A stretch of DNA of 64,000 nt, from the NCBI GenBank assembly GCA_029168955.1, contig JAPDOI010000212.1:558001-622000 (forward strand), read 5' to 3'. Of this stretch, positions 1 through 10,410 are shown piece by piece. The notes under the pieces are model-generated. The model was given only the letters and a program-made list of their open reading frames with translations, searched no databases and was not told the origin of the DNA. This DNA comes from Aplectana chamaeleonis. Lineage: Eukaryota > Nematoda > Chromadorea > Rhabditida > Cosmocercidae. Position numbers and translations under genes: made by a program. The stretch's first letter is position 1, and each line of letters begins with the position of its first letter.

Positions 1-16
1 ACTTGCACGCTGACTT

Positions 17-153
17 CGAAAGCGTGCTGCGGCGCGGTTGCGAGTATCCTCAGACAGGGATGTGGGATCACCCGGGCACCAAGGGCAAAACCGCACGGGT
101 GATCCCACATCCCCCTCTGAAGGTACTCTGAACCGCGCCGCAGCACGCTTTCG
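17..153. repeat. Palindromic MITE-like element
   Basis: The segment folds on itself. The left arm begins CGAAAGCGTGCTGCGGCGCG and its reverse complement ends the element at 153. The second arm block GATGTGGGATCACCCG is mirrored by CGGGTGATCCCACATC. The short loop lies around 82-100. There is no coding potential. It is probably a small inverted-repeat transposon. Confidence 0.7.
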
Positions 154-224
154 CAATCAGCGCGCACTTCGCGGACTCAACGGCATTGCGGAGATAATTT
201 GTAGCTCGGTAAATGTGCTTTCAC

Positions 225-495
225 CCGAACTTAGCCTAGGGGTTGTTTTGGGCCCTGAACACGAGCATGAGGTCCGTTTCCGGATTTACGTAAAATTATT
301 GCGCTTTTTGGAGGGTTCAATAGGTGCGAAAATCTGAGGAAAAACGCCTATAACTTTTTCCAGGGTGATTCCAGGCAGCTGCGAAGGGCATATTCGTACT
401 CTATGTCGAAAAATGATTCTACCAAAGTATATTTTGATCGGAATGGCCAGTTTGGCTAATAGTAGTTTCCTTGAGAGTAGCACATTACCGACAAA
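225..495. repeat. Fragment of the ACAAGGGA family
   Basis: It carries the block TGAGGTCCGTTTCCGGATTT, shared with 8415 and 62303, followed by a stretch resembling 4790-4950 (both contain CGGAATGGCC or CAGAATGGCC followed by TAGTAGTT). No terminal inverted repeats are visible, so this is a broken copy. Confidence 0.5.
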
Positions 496-499
496 TTAT

Positions 500-1385
500 G
501 GCTTCGAAAACGTTGAAGCTACCCCGCCCTCTTCCTGAGATTTCGAAACCTAATTTTTCGAAAATGTCGTCACCCACATCTGCTGAAATCCGGGATCATT
601 TTTCTTTTGGAATCCTCTGACACGAAGCCATTCATAAGTTCCGGCAATCCTTGGCCGCTTTCTCTAACCTATGATTATGTAGTTATGCCGAGATTCATTC
701 GCGACTCTCTGCTGGATAATTGAAACTCGAGTCAATTGCATCAGCTTTGCAGGAGGGGTGGAGTCTATCCGCATAAGGCCGAGCTGCGCTAGCTAGGCAT
801 CTAGAGGAGCCCTCGTCGAAGTGCACACCACAGAGCTCATTGCATCATCGACTAGGCACCATGTCTGTGGAGCATATCGAGTGAGTTCCTTTTAGTATTG
901 CTCATATTTTGAACTTTTATCATTCTACAGATGCCACAACTGGTTCACGAGTTTACAGTAGAAATTTTTTTTCTGCGAAATTAGGAGTGATCTCTTAGAA
1001 AGGGTGCATTACGAAATCGTCCTTCAGGCTTAGACTAAGCAGGAAATAGAAATTTTCTTTGCCATAGTTTACGTTTTCAAATATTTAGTGTTCCTTCGAT
1101 ACCTAAATTTTTCTACAGGAATGCCGATCTCCCAAAATCTTCCTCTCATCTTCTCAACTATTCAAATTCGAAACCTCTGTTTATAAACGAATAATTTTTT
1201 TTTCAAATCTATAATTTCCGGTTTTTTTTTTCGAGACAGGGTTAAAGTACATTCTTGGATATTGGAAAATTCTTGACATTTTTTTTTAGTTTTTCGAAGA
1301 TCGAAAAATTTAAAGAATTAAAAGTTTAAAATTTTAAATGAAGTTGATGCAAATCGAAATTTTTTACGTTTTTTTTTTCAAGATT
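500..1385. other. No gene recognised
   Basis: AT-rich sequence with poly-T runs. I see no coding exon, RNA gene or clear inverted repeat. Confidence 0.5.
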
Positions 1386-1388
1386 ATG

Positions 1389-1623
1389 AAGTCTGTCCGG
1401 ATGGGAGTGTCCCCCATGCGGTCGGCGTGCATGTGGAGCGGCTCTCGCGAAGGCATTATTTCGGACAAGCCTTCCCATGGCTACGAAGAGCTGATGGGGA
1501 TATTAATCACCATTCGTCAAACATCCCTGCTAATCGATTTCCAAGTCCGGAAAACACCTTCATGACAGCCGCTCGACACGCACGCCGACCGCGTAGGCGG
1601 ACAGTCCTTTTCGGACGGACTTC
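1389..1623. repeat. Snap-back MITE, AAGTCTGTCCG family
   Basis: The left terminus AAGTCTGTCCGGATG is mirrored by the right end GGACGGACTTC, and the subterminal CGGTCGGCGTGC is mirrored by GCACGCCGACCGC. The same ends recur at 60715-60952, and diverged or half copies sit at 25814-26008 and 59640-59775. Confidence 0.65.
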
Positions 1624-2290
1624 ATCTACCTAGGTGAGTTCAATGGCCACCGATATGTTAAGTATGTGTGCACTGGTTTATGACAAGCTTTCCAATGGTT
1701 GGTCTGGAATGTGATTTGCGGGCGGCGCACTTGGCAATCGGAAGCCTTGCCTCAGGGGCTGTATAGGAATTCTCTCGTAATTGAAGCCGTGCCTACGAAC
1801 TAAATTTGGGCCAGAAAATTTTTCAGTAAGCTACGTACGTGGTAAATATGTGTTCTGATGGCCTATCATACTTTCATCAGAATTTGTCGAAATGTTGTGC
1901 AGGAAATTGAATTCGGGTGACGGAAGTTCACTCCTGAGAGACCAAAAAGCCTCGAGGTGCGTAGGGAAAGGACAACAACACAGCAGAGGTCAGAATATTT
2001 TGTGAACCTCCAGCTTTTTAGCTTCAATTTTAGTGACCCTTTGATTGCCAGAGTTGTACATATTTGTCATTTTCAAGTTGAATTGCAAGTCTAGGAATTT
2101 TCAAAAAAAATGTCAATGCTTGGTCAATACCAGGTTGTTCAATAAGTTTTGTCGTTCGATAAGAGAGGGCATTGCTAGTAGTCCAAGTTTTTTTTTGTTT
2201 TGTTGGTTCACTCTTCATATGAACGTATGTGAAGTTCCATTTCAATCTGTCTATTCATTTTTTCTTTACAAGAAATTTAGCGTCGCCGTG

Positions 2291-3763
2291 TCACAGCAAT
2301 AGAAAAATTTGAATATCGTGCAGTGATAAAATTCCTATTTTTGGAAGGTGTAGCACCAAAAGAAAATCACGAACGAATGTCAAAAGTGTATAATGATTGT
2401 ACACCTACAATTAGGCCCTAGTTATACACCAGCGGAATGAAAACGTCTCGCGATGACATTGCCGCCGCATGCTGCGTGAATTAGGGACTCGTCTGCAATG
2501 TTGCGTCTTTGGCGCAATACTGCAGACAAAAATTTTCCAGGCGGTTTTAATGGTATTTTATCGGTTTTTTCGCTTCTGACACTTTTTACTTGCAGAATAT
2601 CACTAATAATCAATTCCTCTCATCATTACAATGCTCGCTATGTCGTTTTGGTGATGTTTTACCAATTTTAAATCTGAAAAATAATCAGCTGGTGGAAATT
2701 GGCAAATTTCCAACAGGGCAGGACCCGGAAGGATACAGTATACGGTGCCGCGGCGTGTATAACTGCTCTGTGCGGCCTTCCGGCGCGTTTTTCTGCGACT
2801 ACTGTTCCTTTTGGAATGCCTGAGCACAGCTAGGCGCATATAAGTGATAGTTGTCTTGCTATTTCCGCAGCGTCCCGCCGGTGTATAACTAGGGCCTTAG
2901 AACAGTGGAAAGATGGGTTGCTGAACTTAAACGTGCTCGTACAAGCATTGAAGACGATTCACGTGAAGGCGCATCAACACCAGAAATCCTAGACTGGGAG
3001 ATCGTCAATTGACTGAAATAGATTCAGTAGAGGCTCTACACATCTCATTAGGCAGTGTGAGCCATATTTTAAGTGAAGTTTTGGGTTTTAGAAAGCTGTG
3101 TGCACAATGGGTGCCGCATTCGCTAACAATGGAACAAAAACACATTCGAAAGCGACTTTTTCAGCAACATTTGGAGCGTTTTAAAATAGATAAAAGGAAT
3201 TCTCTGCGTAGATTCATCACTATGGATGAGACTTGGGTCTATCACCATGATCCTGAATCAAAACAAGAGGCTAAAGAGTGGTGTGAACCTGGTTGTTCGG
3301 CTTCGAAACGAGTTCGTGACGGGAAATCTGCCAAGAAGGTTATGGCATCAGTTTTTCGGAATGCGAAAGGGATTTTGTTTGTGCATTACTTGCAAACTGG
3401 TAAAATAATTATTTACGAATAGTATTGCAACCATTTGGACCAGTTGAAGCAAAAAAATTCGTGAAAAACGACCCGGTTTGCAGAAGAAACTAATCCTTTT
3501 TCATCAGGACAATGCACCGTGTCACAAGAGCATTTTGACAATGGCTAAAATCCATGAATAAAACTTCGAATTGTTGGAGCATCCATCGTACTCACCAGAT
3601 TTGGCCCCGAGCGACCTCCATTTGTTTCCAGCACTCAAAAAAAATGCGTGACAAGCGTTTCTCATCAAATGAAGGGACCAGAACGTCTGTTGAAGCGCGT
3701 TTTGCAGACCTTCCGGATTCTCACTTCAGGGATGGGATCCACAGATTGGAGCAAGTGTATTAA
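2291..3763 (+). pseudogene. mariner transposase, disrupted
   Basis: The reading frame starts before 2303 (…IEKFEYRAVIKFLF…), is cut at 2411-2896 by a MITE, and resumes with RTVERWVAELKRAR. The catalytic motifs of a Tc1/mariner DD34D transposase are visible: ITMDETWVYHHDPESKQ around 3220-3265, FHQDNAPCHKS around 3503-3535, and SYSPDLAPSDLHLF around 3588-3630, so all three aspartates survive. An in-frame TAG at 3419-3421, further stops and at least one frameshift after 2980 break the frame, and the C-terminal frame ends at 3763. The element cannot make its own transposase but kept its catalytic residues, which suggests moderate age. The subfamily was not determined. Confidence 0.8.
2414..2896. 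mobile_element. MITE with TTA target duplication (PIF/Harbinger-like)
   Basis: The inverted termini GGCCCTAGTTATACACC (left) and GGTGTATAACTAGGGCC (right) are flanked on both sides by TTA (2411-2413 and 2897-2899). A 3-bp TTA/TWA duplication is typical of PIF/Harbinger elements. No transposase is encoded. It sits inside the mariner transposase, so it is younger than the mariner insertion. Confidence 0.75.
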
Positions 3764-4041
3764 TGTTCAGAGAGATTATACTGAATAATAAGGTGTATTT
3801 TGAACCATAAAATTGTGTCTTTCTTATAGAACGACAAAACTTATTGAACAACCTGGTGCAAGCTCCTTCAGCTGCAGAAGAGTGCAGAATGGTCTCCCTC
3901 TTTCAAGTCATGATGTCAGCATCATTTGGAGATATTCAGGCATTCTTACAAATTGGTTTCGACACTTTCGAAGACACATTGAGATATCAAGGTGGAAAGA
4001 GTTCTCTACAAAGATCTGGCCAAGTGAGAAAAACAGCACTC

Positions 4042-5867
4042 ACAAGGGACACCTTCGAACATAAAATGGAGTTTTGAAAAACGGTCTTCTGAGAGTTGTA
4101 GAGGGCGTAAAAATGAACAATTTAAGATTTTAAAATTTCACTCAGTCCTCACGGGTAGATCAAAAACCACCAAAACAATGGGTTGCGGTAGGTAAAATGC
4201 CATTCAATGCACCCTAACCTGACGAGATCTGCTGAAAAACAGGAAACGGACCCCATATTCGTGTTCAGCGTCCCAAATTACCCCCTGGGGCTGAGTTTTG
4301 GCGAAAAAAAATTTCGACCTCTGAACCCCCAAAAATGGCCTTGAGCTTCTTGCCTCATGGGGCTTCAAAGGTCGAGAAGAAATTTAGGACTGAAACTTCG
4401 CTTTCGGAGGTTATTTGAAGTGCTCATAATGAATCTGAGGTTAGTTTATCGATTTTCGACAGATTACGGTAGATTGCGGTGGGTATACGGTAGTTGGGTG
4501 GAAGTCTCAGAATTGACTCAAAATTTCTGAACAGGGGTTATTCGGGGTGCTGAATACGAATTTGATGTTCACTTGTCAATTTTCAAATTATTAAGGTAGG
4601 TTTAGGCCTTCTATGTCATGACAACTACCGTAAACTACAGTAAACCTCAGAATTTCGGAAAACGATCTTTAGATTCGTGTTCAGCACCCTAGATTACCCC
4701 TACATACAAGTTTTGAGCCGAATCCGAAAATTCTCTCCAAACCACCCTAAAAATTCCTTGATGGGTACCCTTGCCTCGTCGCGAGGCTTGAAAAAACGAC
4801 TATAACTTCTTTTCATAAAAGCTTCTCTATTTTTCAGAGAAGCTGCGGAGAGCGTACTCGGATTCTACGTTCAAAATGGCACCAGAAAACTACATTTAAA
4901 CCAGAATGGCCAGGCTGAATAAAAGTAGTTATCTTGTAAGATGCGTTTTCAAAAGTGTGGTTCTATTCTACTCAGAATTTTGGAATTAATAACTAAACAC
5001 TTTTCTTGAGTCTTCGAGCCATGCGCTTAAGTATTAGGTTGCTTCAATGGATTTTGTAGTTTAGGTAAACCCACTTCTGTTTACAACAATTATTTCTGAA
5101 AAGATTGATCATTGATCAAGGAACAAGTCCACGAAGTTTCATTTTGTCCGAACTTCTTTCCAGTGTCATATATCAAAATAAGTCCCCTAGAGTGTTTCTC
5201 CGAATTAAGGACGGTTTTTATGTGGCATATATGGGGGAGAAGGGTAAGGGTATTCATGATGTTCTAGCAATTGTCGAAACCTCGGAATTTCTATAGTTTC
5301 TAACATTGATGTGAACCTTTCTCCGTTTATACCACGTTACCTCTGCGATATAAAAAAAGAGGTATAAAAAACAAGAGACACTGTTAAAACTCAAAACAAG
5401 TAGGGTGAACACATAGACATGTCATTACTACCAGCCATAATGCAGTAATGAACCCACGGTATTCGAACCTTCTTTCAATTGCTTCGTAATCCAACGTCTA
5501 CCCGACTGAGCCACGTTGTGCTGCTAGCTCACCCCGACTATCTCATTGCAGTGATCGGTGGTTTGAATGCAACGAGCATTGTTCAGGGGATCAATGAATA
5601 AGTCATAACTCGAGAACCTAGCTAGATTTCATCTTCAAACTTTTAGGAGAACCTTTTCAGATGATTTCAAGGCTACTGTATAGCTCACATTTGTGCTACG
5701 TCCTCCCAATCCAACGTTCTGGTTTCTTTCCTTTTTTGATCGTTTTTGATCTACCCGTGAGGACTGAGTGAAATTTTAAAATCTAAAATTGTTTCTTTTT
5801 AACTCCTCTACAATCCTCAAAAGACCGTTTTTCAAAACTACATTTTATGTTCGAAGTGGTCCCTTGT
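4042..5867. mobile_element. ACAAGGGA family element, copy 1
   Basis: Long terminal inverted repeats: the left begins ACAAGGGACACCTTCGAACA and includes the block TTTTGATCTACCCGTGAGGA in mirror. The right arm at about 5735-5867 is the reverse complement of 4042-4165 at roughly 85-90 percent by eye. The interior 4200-4960 resembles the interiors of 7023-8594 and 61431-62508 (TACGGTAG and TTCGTGTTCAGC blocks). No coding sequence is seen. A decayed tRNA-like sequence lies near the right end. Confidence 0.6.
5451..5524 (-). pseudogene. tRNA-like sequence (decayed, possibly Arg-ACG)
   Basis: On the minus strand an A-box-like TGGCTCAGTCGGG is followed at tRNA spacing by a B-box-like GGTTCGAATAC, with a loop TTACGAA that would give anticodon ACG. 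The anticodon and T stems do not pair properly, so this is probably a tRNA pseudogene or a tRNA-derived repeat head rather than a working gene. Confidence 0.3.
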
Positions 5868-5869
5868 CA

Positions 5870-6475
5870 GTGATTCTCTCAAATTCCTGATTCGCATATC
5901 CCAAACCTTTTCAATATGGACCTGATGCAGTGCAAGATACATATATGTAAGCGATTAAAAAACCTGAGAAAATGCCAGGAAATTTCTATAGATTTCCTTT
6001 GCCACATTCATTCATTATTGACATTTACGCTCTTCTCAATTAAAAGCAGTGTTCATGATGGAATATGGTTGTCGTGTTTTCCCTAGTAAAGTCTTCTACT
6101 GGTTCAATGTACTACGACCTCTACGAAAAAAACACAAAAAAGCCCCATTTGGGTTGAAAGTGTCTATGTATCTAAAATCGGTCGCTTTTTGCTGGTGGAC
6201 GAGTCTAATTGCCCTGCATCGATAATTTTATGTACCAGGGGTCATCAGCTGGAACGGAGCTGATATGCAATCAATGACTTCTGATCGTCGACTTGCCCTT
6301 TTTCGACCTCGACTATTTTCATTTAGTTAACAGTAGCACTTTTGTGCTTATTTTCTGGTTTCTTTAATGCTCTAAAACTATGTTAAGATTTGCTGTCCAC
6401 TTCGCTGAACTTTGGCCGGCACTATACTTGGACCGAATCGAATAATTGAATCACCATCCATCTGGAAAAAAGCCG
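5870..6475. other. No gene recognised
   Basis: AT-rich unique-looking sequence. I see no exon with splice signals and no inverted repeat. Confidence 0.45.
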
Positions 6476-6477
6476 AC

Positions 6478-6680
6478 TTCGATTAAATCGATTTAATCGA
6501 TCATTCAAAAGGCTGAAATTCCGGATTAATCGATAATTCGGAAAAGGGCAATTTTCGACTTATTCGTAAAGTTGAATTTTCGAAAAAGGTGATTTTCGAA
6601 TAAGTCGAGAAGTCGATCATTCGAAAAAGTGTGATGTTAGACTTATTGGGAAAAGTCGATCATTTGAAAAAAATTTCACT
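6478..6680. repeat. Degenerate short-motif array (ATTCGAAAA/TAATCGAT)
   Basis: Many imperfect, irregularly spaced, partly inverted copies of the motifs CGATTTAATCGAT, GACTTATTCG and TTTTCGAAAAAG. The period is not fixed. A similar texture is seen at 11500-11665. Confidence 0.5.
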
Positions 6681-6822
6681 TTGTTCAAGCATACTAGGCA
6701 CTGCATGAAACGCGAGTTTCTAAAGGCCATGTTGTGCACCCGTGCACGAATCCGCATCTTTACACCATAAGATTGGGGGGGGACAGGAAAGTGAGGTCGT
6801 TTTCTTACGCTAAATACAAACA

Positions 6823-7019
6823 CATACTGCTCTGCTTATTTTCCCAATCTGCTTCAAATGTTCTTGGATGGTCGACCAAGGTTGGTTAAGACTGTTTGAC
6901 ATTTCCTGGATCGTCTGACACAGAAATGCATCCACTTCCGCCCTTAACACGTCGTTGTCTAACGTTGATAGTCTTCTTGATTGATGCGAGTCTGAAAGAT
7001 CAAAATTACTTGATTTGAA
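6823..7019 (-). pseudogene. mariner transposase relic (HTH region)
   Basis: The minus-strand frame reads NFDLSDSHQSRRLSTLDNDV and then a helix-turn-helix-like stretch ending IQEHLKQIGKISR. This matches the general pattern of mariner N-terminal domains (…SGDFDLSD…RPSTLDDEVLRAEVDADP…T…HLKQIGK). Only about 65 codons survive. The upstream part is cut off where the ACAAGGGA element begins at 7023, and no catalytic domain follows downstream. The subfamily differs from the two longer mariners in this window. Confidence 0.55.
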
Positions 7020-7022
7020 CTT

Positions 7023-8594
7023 ACAAGGGAAGTGCTTATAGTGATAAACGCATCTGCTGGAACGACTAGTACCGTTAGTATCTCTTGTGGCTCCATAGTA
7101 GAACTGGGGTCGGAGCTGTAGGTTCCAAGAATTTATAAGCGTTCTTCCAGCTCCTTGAAAAGGCAAGGGTACCCATCAGGGATTTTTTCGGGTGTTGCAA
7201 AAAATGTTCTCGGATTTCGATCAACTTGTATGCAGGGGTAATCTAGGGTGATGAAGACGAATCTGGAGACCGTTTGTCGAAATTCTGAGGCTTACTGTTG
7301 GTTGCGGTAGGTACCATGTCTATTATGGGGCAAAACCTAATTTAGCATTTCGAAAATCGGCAAATGGATGTTGAATTCGTATTCACCACCCCAGATAATC
7401 TTCGCATACAAATTTTTGGTGAAATCTGAAACTCTGACCAAACTACCGCATGCTCACCGTAATCTCTCAGAAATCGATGAAAAGACTCCAGATTCGTGTT
7501 AAGCTCTCCAAATAACTAGTGGAGAAACATTTTAAGCCACTTCTGTCGTAGCGTTCCCGAAATCGTCAAAAGTCACATTTTGCCCTCAAATTTTCCCCCG
7601 ACTGGACACTTTGAACGAATTTAGTCGAAAACTTCGGAAAATCGACAAATAATCCCCAGATTCGTGATCAGCGCCCAGAATCACGCACCTAGGAGGATAT
7701 TAAAGGCATCGTTCGCGCTGAAAACCAATTTCCATTTTTCAGGTTCAATTTCATGAATGAGCCAGGTAGACCACGTCAGTGAAGTTTTGCGCGTCAAAAA
7801 CTTATGGTTCTGAAGTTGGAGTGGTCCAAAATGACGATCCGCCACCAGTTTTCACCAACCATCTAGCACAAGGAACAGATGATTCTGCACTTGAAATTTT
7901 TAATTCGGGAATTTCTAACATAAAAACTTGCCCAATGGACACTCCTTTTTTGAAGAATAAGTTCCAGTGAACGAAAGGCAAGAGAAATTCACCCTCTTAA
8001 TAAGTTTAAAGCGAAAATCGCATCCGACGTTTGTGAGAAAAACTTCAGATGTGTTGCACCTGACACATCGAAATTGACGGAGGGGTGGGGAGTGAATAAT
8101 TTGAGACGTTTTAAAACGAGTTTTTTTTGCGAAAGTTGATGGTTTGTGAAGCCTTTCCACTCTTATTCTGTATGTCAGAGAATGGCCTGCGCAAAAACAT
8201 GAAAAATGAGATACGGTTTTTTGCGCGTACGCTGCCTTTAAGACAAATCTGGAACATTTTTCTAAAACACTTTCGGAGCACTCTGATTGTTAATAAGCGC
8301 CAACCGAAAATCCGTACAAGTCCAGAACGCTATCAGTCTGTACCAAGTTTGGAAAATGTGCCTCCACCCAAACTTTGCTCAGGGGTGTAGTTTTGGGCGC
8401 TAAACACAATTATGAGGTCCGTTCCCCAATTTTCTTAATACTAATGCGCATTTTGAAAGGTGCAAAAAGCACAAAAATTTATCGTTTTAAGTTTGTAACT
8501 TCTCAGAACCAGCAGCTCGCGGTGGGATATTGCGCAGTTTTAGTGAGGAGGCTTGAGAGATACTGAAAATACCCGCTATAAACGCTTACCTTGT
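7023..8594. mobile_element. ACAAGGGA family element, copy 2
   Basis: The left terminus starts ACAAGGGAAGTGCTTATAG, and the right end GCTTACCTTGT closes at 8594. The interior tracks 61431-62508 almost line by line, for example GGGGTAATCTAGGGTG at about 7216 against 61648, and TTCCAGAGCC/CGGAGCACTC stretches before the right end. It is about 0.5 kb longer than the 61.4-kb copy because of the nested element at 7704-8237. No open reading frame is convincing. Confidence 0.75.
7704..8237. mobile_element. TTAA-flanked MITE nested in copy 2
   Basis: It begins AGGCATCGTTCGCGCTGAAA, ends with the mirror GCGCGTACGCTGCCT, and is flanked by TTAA at 7700-7703 and 8238-8241. The sister element at 61.4-62.5 kb has the uninterrupted site TTTTAAGTCAAATCTG near 62126. 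The interior resembles 51297-51756 in inverted orientation. Confidence 0.8.
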
Positions 8595-8597
8595 ACG

Positions 8598-8803
8598 TAT
8601 AGTGCAGTCCACAAAGAGTGTCTCATTTACTTATCAATAAGAAGCGTTCAGCTGGAGATCAATGTGCATGAATCCCATACCAGCACGCTCGATACCGATT
8701 GAGCGAGAGCGGTTGTGCTGCAACGAGTTTGATGTTCATTGATCTCCAACCGACCGCTTCTCATTGATAAGTAAATGAGACACTCTTGGTGGACTCCACT
8801 ATA
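8598..8803. mobile_element. Palindromic MITE, TA target
   Basis: About 50-bp arms. The left starts TATAGTGCAGTCCACAAAGA and continues GTGTCTCATTTACTTATCAA, mirrored at 8757-8803. It is a TA-flanked, Tc1/mariner-type MITE with no coding content. Confidence 0.75.
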
Positions 8804-8809
8804 CATAAT

Positions 8810-9200
8810 TTGAAATGGAATAAACAAATATTTAGATCCCTCACTAATAAAATCGCACGTGTATGTCAGTTGATAAGTATGAAACAACTTTTTGTCAGAG
8901 AAAGGCCTTCGCAGAAAGCCCTCTGGCGGAAGAGCGATTTCACAACACGTCTGATGCAATTGCGGAAATGACGTCAGCGTGGGTGTCCTCCTGAATCATT
9001 CCTGACTCACTTTCTCTTGCGTCATTCTAGCACTTTTTTTCGGAACAAACAGTGATAAGGGGGAAATGTTCTTCGGGAAATAGTACAAAAGTACTAATGC
9101 CGTAGATAAACACTTGAAGGAGCACATGCTTTGTTGACTGAACCTTGTCTTCTTCCTTCAGCTCACCTTTCGCTTAACATTTTCAATCAATCAGTTCCGC
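8810..9200. other. No gene recognised
   Basis: Short open frames only. No repeat or exon is supported here. Confidence 0.4.
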
Positions 9201-9282
9201 TCCTTTTATTGAATTTCACGATCTCTCGCCCTGAAACTCGCCTTTCGACTGACCCATGGCGTGACGGGGGAATCCCCCTCGT

Positions 9283-9690
9283 TCAGCCCGTCTGTCCTTT
9301 CAGTTGGATGTCGGTTGGTGGCACAATCGATTCGCCGCTGTTTCGGCACACTTTTTCATGCTTTTCCTCCTCTTCAATCGGTTTGCGAATTGTGCCTCTT
9401 TCAAGTATTAGTAAGCGAATTGACTCGTTGGATTCTTGATAGTCTGAGGGATAGAAAGCTATATCTGTTATCAAATATTGATAAGGTTAACATTGAATGA
9501 AGGTTGAAATCGTGCTCGAGTAGTTTTCATTTTCACATTCAACATGGGAGTAATAGCGATGGGCTGTCAGTGGTATCAGCCTCACAATACTGCGTGAGTA
9601 CGCTATGGAGCATAGTTTTTGCACAGACGAAAATTGCATCGTTAGGCCACTTTATTGGTGGATCAACGCTTGCTTCTTTGTTACTAGATT
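9283..9690 (-). CDS. Two candidate 3' exons of an unrecognised gene
   Basis: On the minus strand an exon 9690-9586 (acceptor TTTTCTTCAG, donor GTGAGG) joins in frame to 9443-9283 (acceptor TATCCCTCAG), ending in TGA, with AATAAA at 9210-9205 about 75 nt further on. The first exon contains PIKWPNDAIF. KWPND is a signature of biotin-protein ligases, but the surrounding residues do not convincingly match that family, so I do not assign it. The second exon is charged (KPIEEEEKHEKV). No upstream exon is visible before the MITE at 9941. It could be the end of a real gene, a pseudogene or chance. Confidence 0.35.
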
Positions 9691-9940
9691 CTGAAGAAAA
9701 TTGGGCATTTTCCTGGACTAGATGACCCACTGTTCGTCAAATTTTTCTCGTATAGATTGCAACTTTTTTTATTTCTGTAAAACTATAGCCAGATATTAAT
9801 ATTTATGACTCAAAAAAATCTAATTAGAATTCAACAAAAATTTAAAAATTCGCCCTCAAATTGCAGTAGTGAGTTGTCTAATCAGAAACAGCACCAACAA
9901 TTCTGCGGTGTGATAAGAGACTAGCTAGCTTGTAGGTTGA

Positions 9941-10335
9941 AGGCAGTGTTCGCGATGATTTTCGTTCCCGAGTTTTCCACTGGAAACAATGCGCAGGCCT
10001 CCAAGTGTTACCAAAATTACGAATAAACGGCGAGAAATGCATCAAAACATCGTATTTCAGTGACATTATTCTATAACATGGACTAGTTGTCCGGTTGGAT
10101 GAACATGTTCATGGTGGTTTTCACCGGTGGAGGATTGTGTCAATCGAAAATAGAAGAATATTTCATGCAAAGCAGAATTAGTTAGGGCCTAAGGAAAGAA
10201 CGGAGCAACAGAGAGTAGAGAATTGCAAAGGATGGGTCCACAAGATTTCATTGTCACAACAAACAGTTCCTGTGAGACTTAAGAGGCGGGGTGAGATTGA
10301 AGAACTTCGTGTACTTCTGGTGCGTTTTTCTTAAG
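9941..10335. mobile_element. TTAA MITE, GAACATGTTCATGGTGG subfamily, truncated
   Basis: The left end AGGCAGTGTTCGCGATGATT follows TTGA (937-940). The interior matches 49233-49718 and 52070-52552 through ACTAGTTGTCCGGTTGGATG, then degenerates after about 10335, so the right terminus is lost. Confidence 0.7.
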
Positions 10336-10410
10336 TTAGATTTAACCCAAACAAAGGCTTCCAATTCTTGGGGATAATCAGAGAATCATTTGCGCATATT
10401 TACAATACCC

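Larger units (their letters stand above)
2130..3856 (+). mobile_element. mariner element with nested insertion
   Basis: Terminal inverted repeats of about 28 bp: the left begins CCAGGTTGTTCAATAAGTTT after TA at 2128-2129, and the right mirror ends at 3856. Removing the nested 2414-2896 insertion and one TTA leaves about 1.24 kb, a normal mariner length. The interior encodes a broken DD34D transposase on the plus strand. The right flank is TG rather than TA, so the target duplication has decayed. Confidence 0.85.

Noticed and set aside
9586..9690. Assignment as biotin-protein ligase from KWPND
   Set aside because: Only five consecutive residues match. The glycine-rich and downstream ligase motifs are absent.
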